A DNA stretch of 25,207 bases from a virus. The notes under the pieces are model-generated. The model was not told the DNA's origin. It saw only the letters and a program-made list of their open reading frames with translations, and searched no databases. Made by a program: the position numbers and the translations under genes. The DNA lies in IMG/VR virus record IMGVR_UViG_3300000405_000044, positions 1 through 25,207 of that record; one strand, 5' to 3'. Shown here piece by piece: positions 22,884-25,207 of the stretch. Every line of letters starts with the position of its first letter. The stretch's first letter is position 1.

Positions 22884-22894
22884 TAGTATTTTTG
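22864..22894 (+). promoter_or_regulatory. Consensus Bacteroidota promoter for the replication unit
   Basis: TTTG (22864-22867), 19 nt, then TATTTTTG (22887-22894) is an exact fit to the TTTG-N19-TAnnTTTG consensus. The ATG at 22916 lies 21 nt beyond the -7 box after an A-rich leader. It is the best promoter in the window, and it separates virion genes from replication genes. Confidence 0.8.
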
Positions 22895-22915
22895 GAGTTC
22901 ATTAAAAAAGTATTT

Positions 22916-23578
22916 ATGGATAAGGAGAAAATAATGCGGCTAACTAACGATAATAAAGGTTGGGTTACGCTAACAGGTTATGCACTTAATAGATCCGTTA
23001 GGGTAGAGGGTGAACCAATAGGAGGTGGTTACCAATGGGGTTACCGTTCTAACAAGTCTTCACAACTAGCGAAAGCAATACTACCAATTTTTACCAATAA
23101 ACCCGTATCTGTAAAAATGATTTCTAACTTTGATAGAGGTATTCTTGCACAACTGCCTAAAGGCAATTTCAATGTTAGATTGAACATAGATAGGGTACTA
23201 GGTATTTTATTAGGCGAAAACGTGAGCAAGAAAAAGCACTCCCATCAACTTATACAGATTGGTATTGGTGATTCTTACTACTCAAAACTGTTGGATTTTG
23301 TGTCCATGCCGTATAGAACTTGCCTATTCGAGCAAGGAACTGTGGAGTATGATTTACTGGAGCAGTTAAACGAAGAGCAAATACAAGAGATTAAAGACTA
23401 CACAGCTAAATATACCATAAGAAAAGAGCCTAATAACGAGGGCGGTACGAAAGAAGTTTATACGGAGTTTCTGGGTAAGACAGAATTGAAACCTAGAGAG
23501 GGTGCTTATGTGGTTAGAAAAGGAATGGGAACAGGCATTAACAAAGGATTAGATAGTAAAGAATACGGGGTTAACTAA
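22916..23578 (+). CDS. DUF6166-like phage protein
   Basis: In this 220-residue protein, residues 33-56 contain GGGYQWGYRSNKSSQLAKAIL. This resembles the core of the small DUF6166 proteins common in phages (a W-G-Y then S-x-x-L-A-x-A-I-L pattern), which have no known activity. The C-terminal half is charged, with a LLEQLNEEQIQEIKDY helix. ATG 22916 is chosen over the in-frame TTG at 22865 because the TTG lies within the promoter. It is the first gene of the replication unit and precedes the helicase by 11 nt. The family match is from memory of the motif and is moderate. Confidence 0.6.
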   Translation: MDKEKIMRLTNDNKGWVTLTGYALNRSVRVEGEPIGGGYQWGYRSNKSSQLAKAILPIFTNKPVSVKMISNFDRGILAQLPKGNFNVRLNIDRVLGILLGENVSKKKHSHQLIQIGIGDSYYSKLLDFVSMPYRTCLFEQGTVEYDLLEQLNEEQIQEIKDYTAKYTIRKEPNNEGGTKEVYTEFLGKTELKPREGAYVVRKGMGTGINKGLDSKEYGVN

Positions 23579-23589
23579 AAACAAATTAT

Positions 23590-24981
23590 ATGAAAATTGA
23601 ATTTCAGAATGAGATGATTAAATATCTTGTTCAAAGAAAGGAAGCTAGGAAATATATACAGGCAGTAGGCAGCGAGCTCTTTGATTTAGATGTCACTAAA
23701 ACTGTATTTGATTTACTGCAAACATTTGATGAACGCTACAATTCTCAGCCTAGTATCGGCAATATGCTTGAGTTTTTCGATAGGGAGATAAGACAAGCTA
23801 AGAGTGGGGATTTATCGGATGTTTATAAAGAGGTGGAAAAAGAGATAAAAGAAATCTACAGACCATTCACAGCTAATACCAATCAAATACGTGAGATAAT
23901 AATTCAAGAATATCAAGCTAGGTTGATGAAGGAATTATTCATCGAGAAGGGTTCAGAGCTGAAAACAGGTGACAAGGATATTATTAAAGATGTATTTACG
24001 AGGGTTTCAGATATTAAACGAATCGGTGATAACGATTTCGAACAGGAAGACAATAGAGGTATCTTTGCTCTTAGGCAATATGGCGAAGGCAAGAGAACAA
24101 TCATAGAAGGAAGTCCAACTTACTTGAGACAACTCAATAGAATGACCTCTACAGGCGGATTTTACAGCCCTCAGCTTGTTATACTCATGGCAGCTCCTAA
24201 GTCCTTTAAGACAGGAACGCTTATCAATGTAGCAATGAACTACGTTAGAGACGGTAAGAACGTTTACTACGTAGATTGCGAGAACGGTGAGGGTAAGATA
24301 CTAGATAGGTTCTATCAATCAATGCTGGGAGCTAACTGGTCAGAGTATTCATCGGGTGAACTTGACGATACTTTAAAAGAAATGGTGGGCAGGTTTAAAG
24401 CGATGGGAGGTGAATTTAAAGCCGACTTCTATCCTGCCAATTCAAATACAATAGCAGACGTGGAAGCCGAACTCGAGAGATTGAAATTAGAACACGGGTG
24501 GGAGCCGGATATAATCTGCTACGACTACTTGGATCTGATGAATCCGAATGATTATAAAATAACCGAAAAAAGATTAAAGATACAGGCTGTTTATTTTGAT
24601 GCCATCAAGTTGCAAAAGAAATCGGGCATTTTTGGTATCGGACTTTCGCAAGTCAGCAAGGGAGCAGTAAGCCAAAAAATAATTACAATGACCGATTTTG
24701 CTGAGGACTTCGGAAAAGCCGCTAACTGCCATGCGGCTTTTGCGCTCTGTAAAATACCAGATGAAGAAGAAGCCGGGGTTATGAGAATAACGCCCGTAGC
24801 GCAACGAGATGGTGTAGGAGTATCGTCAGGAATGGCTTGCTTTGTTGCGGTAGATGAAAGTAGAATGACTGTAAAGGAGATAACCAAAGATGAGTGGAAG
24901 GAAAGGGTTAGTGCCAGGGAAAAAACCACAAGCAAGAAAACAAGCCCGAGAAGGAATACTGCAAATCTAAAGGACAGGTGA
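23590..24981 (+). CDS. DnaB/gp41-type replicative helicase
   Basis: In this 463-residue protein, residues ~1-150 form a helical N-terminal domain as in replicative helicases. The RecA-fold core follows: a strand QLVILMAAPKSFKTG (201-209) at the Walker A position, VYYVDCENGEG (motif 1a), a Walker B DIICYDYLDL (D307-L316, with D312), and GIFGIGLSQVSKGA (motif H3 with Q). A late MRITPVAQRDGVG segment matches motif H4. It would be a hexameric helicase that unwinds DNA at the phage fork. The P-loop lacks both usual Gly residues (A201 and F206 instead) but keeps K207-T208. The C-terminal ~25 residues are basic and disordered. The ATG at 23590 follows an A-rich leader. Confidence 0.82.
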   Translation: MKIEFQNEMIKYLVQRKEARKYIQAVGSELFDLDVTKTVFDLLQTFDERYNSQPSIGNMLEFFDREIRQAKSGDLSDVYKEVEKEIKEIYRPFTANTNQIREIIIQEYQARLMKELFIEKGSELKTGDKDIIKDVFTRVSDIKRIGDNDFEQEDNRGIFALRQYGEGKRTIIEGSPTYLRQLNRMTSTGGFYSPQLVILMAAPKSFKTGTLINVAMNYVRDGKNVYYVDCENGEGKILDRFYQSMLGANWSEYSSGELDDTLKEMVGRFKAMGGEFKADFYPANSNTIADVEAELERLKLEHGWEPDIICYDYLDLMNPNDYKITEKRLKIQAVYFDAIKLQKKSGIFGIGLSQVSKGAVSQKIITMTDFAEDFGKAANCHAAFALCKIPDEEEAGVMRITPVAQRDGVGVSSGMACFVAVDESRMTVKEITKDEWKERVSAREKTTSKKTSPRRNTANLKDR

Positions 24982-25021
24982 AAAACATGAGAAACTACGA
25001 ATAATTAAATAACTTTATAAA

Positions 25022-25207
25022 ATGGGACAAAACACAAAAATAAGCAAAGAAAAGAAATACGGTATAATCGTCGTCCCTATTTTATCTATATGCTGCAAAA
25101 AAGGGACGACGATAACCAATACTACAAATGATATAAAATGTTATAAGTGCAATGATTGTGGTAAATTAACAGGCATTGAAGATGAATTTGGTAAAAGGCT
25201 TAATTAA
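25022..25207 (+). CDS. Small Cys-rich protein (zinc-ribbon-like)
   Basis: This 61-residue protein ends at the last base of the window. Cysteines at 24, 25, 40, 43 and 46 include CYKCNDCGKLTG, a zinc-ribbon-like knuckle, with C24/C25 as possible first ligands. Small zinc-ribbon proteins are common next to phage replication genes, but no function can be given. ATG 25022 follows 40 nt of A/T-rich leader with TAACTTTA at 25009-25016, one base off the -7 consensus. The coding sequence contains a perfect 12-bp inverted repeat (25067-25113). Confidence 0.6.
   Translation: MGQNTKISKEKKYGIIVVPILSICCKKGTTITNTTNDIKCYKCNDCGKLTGIEDEFGKRLN
25067..25113. repeat. Perfect 12-bp inverted repeat inside the small Cys-rich ORF
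   Basis: ATCGTCGTCCCT (25067-25078) and AGGGACGACGAT (25102-25113) are exact reverse complements around a 23-nt loop. No T run follows, so it does not look like an intrinsic terminator. It could be an mRNA hairpin or a protein-binding site. Confidence 0.8.

Noticed and set aside
1-25207. tRNA genes, CRISPR arrays, insertion sequences, att sites
   Set aside because: I found no cloverleaf-like sequence, spaced direct repeats, transposase or integrase in the window.

Overview
The window is the late (virion) gene block of a contractile-tailed dsDNA phage (myovirus), running into the start of a replication block at the right end. It could equally be a prophage: no integrase or att site is visible. 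Nearly every gene is on the + strand and genes are tightly packed, often with 1-11 nt start/stop overlaps. The host is most likely a member of the Bacteroidota. The DNA is AT-rich, Shine-Dalgarno sequences are mostly missing in front of starts (A-rich leaders instead), and intergenic regions carry TAnnTTTG elements, the -7 box of Bacteroidota promoters. One of them, at 22864-22894, has the full TTTG-N19-TAnnTTTG form. The fibronectin type III domain at ~21040-21290 is also of a type common in Flavobacteriia.

Layout. 1-163: 3' end of an unidentified gene. 213-491: HNH nuclease-like protein, then a strong terminator. 605-3296: phage GroES-like co-chaperonin overlapping a portal fused to a MuF-type minor head domain. 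3377-6689: prohead protease with scaffold-like coiled coil, decoration protein, major capsid protein. 6709-7029: HeH-domain protein and terminator. 7101-9671: head-tail connector, stopper and tail-completion genes. 9742-11755: sheath and tube behind a promoter, then a terminator. 11828-12762: tail assembly chaperone with a canonical -1 slippery heptamer. 12772-14847: tape measure. 14847-20553: baseplate (CIS tube-like protein, LysM-like protein, gpD-like hub, gpV/gp5-like spike, small protein, gp25-like, gpJ/gp6-like, gpI-like). 20566-22853: Fn3 and fibre-like genes flanking two small membrane proteins (holin candidates). 22916-25207: a new transcription unit with a DUF6166-like protein, a DnaB-type helicase and a small Cys-rich ORF. 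No stretch longer than about 300 bases lacks a gene.

How the genes work together. The protease/scaffold, GroES, capsid, decoration and portal-MuF proteins build and mature the head. The connectors join it to a sheath/tube tail whose length is set by the tape measure and its chaperones. The hub, spike and wedge proteins form the baseplate, and the Fn3/fibre proteins probably contact the host. Genes behind 22864 belong to DNA replication.

Main points for a second look: (i) a -1 programmed frameshift (T TTT TTC at 12592-12598) gives a 54-codon extension of the tail chaperone; (ii) three other genes (protease/scaffold, Fn3 protein, fibre) are each interrupted by a shift of the same -1 sign that a single restored base would repair, so they are either sequencing indels or real recoding/phase variation; (iii) an identical 16-mer promoter-like motif sits exactly 4 nt before two start codons, 14.5 kb apart, and contains a six-codon ORF whose stop overlaps each start.
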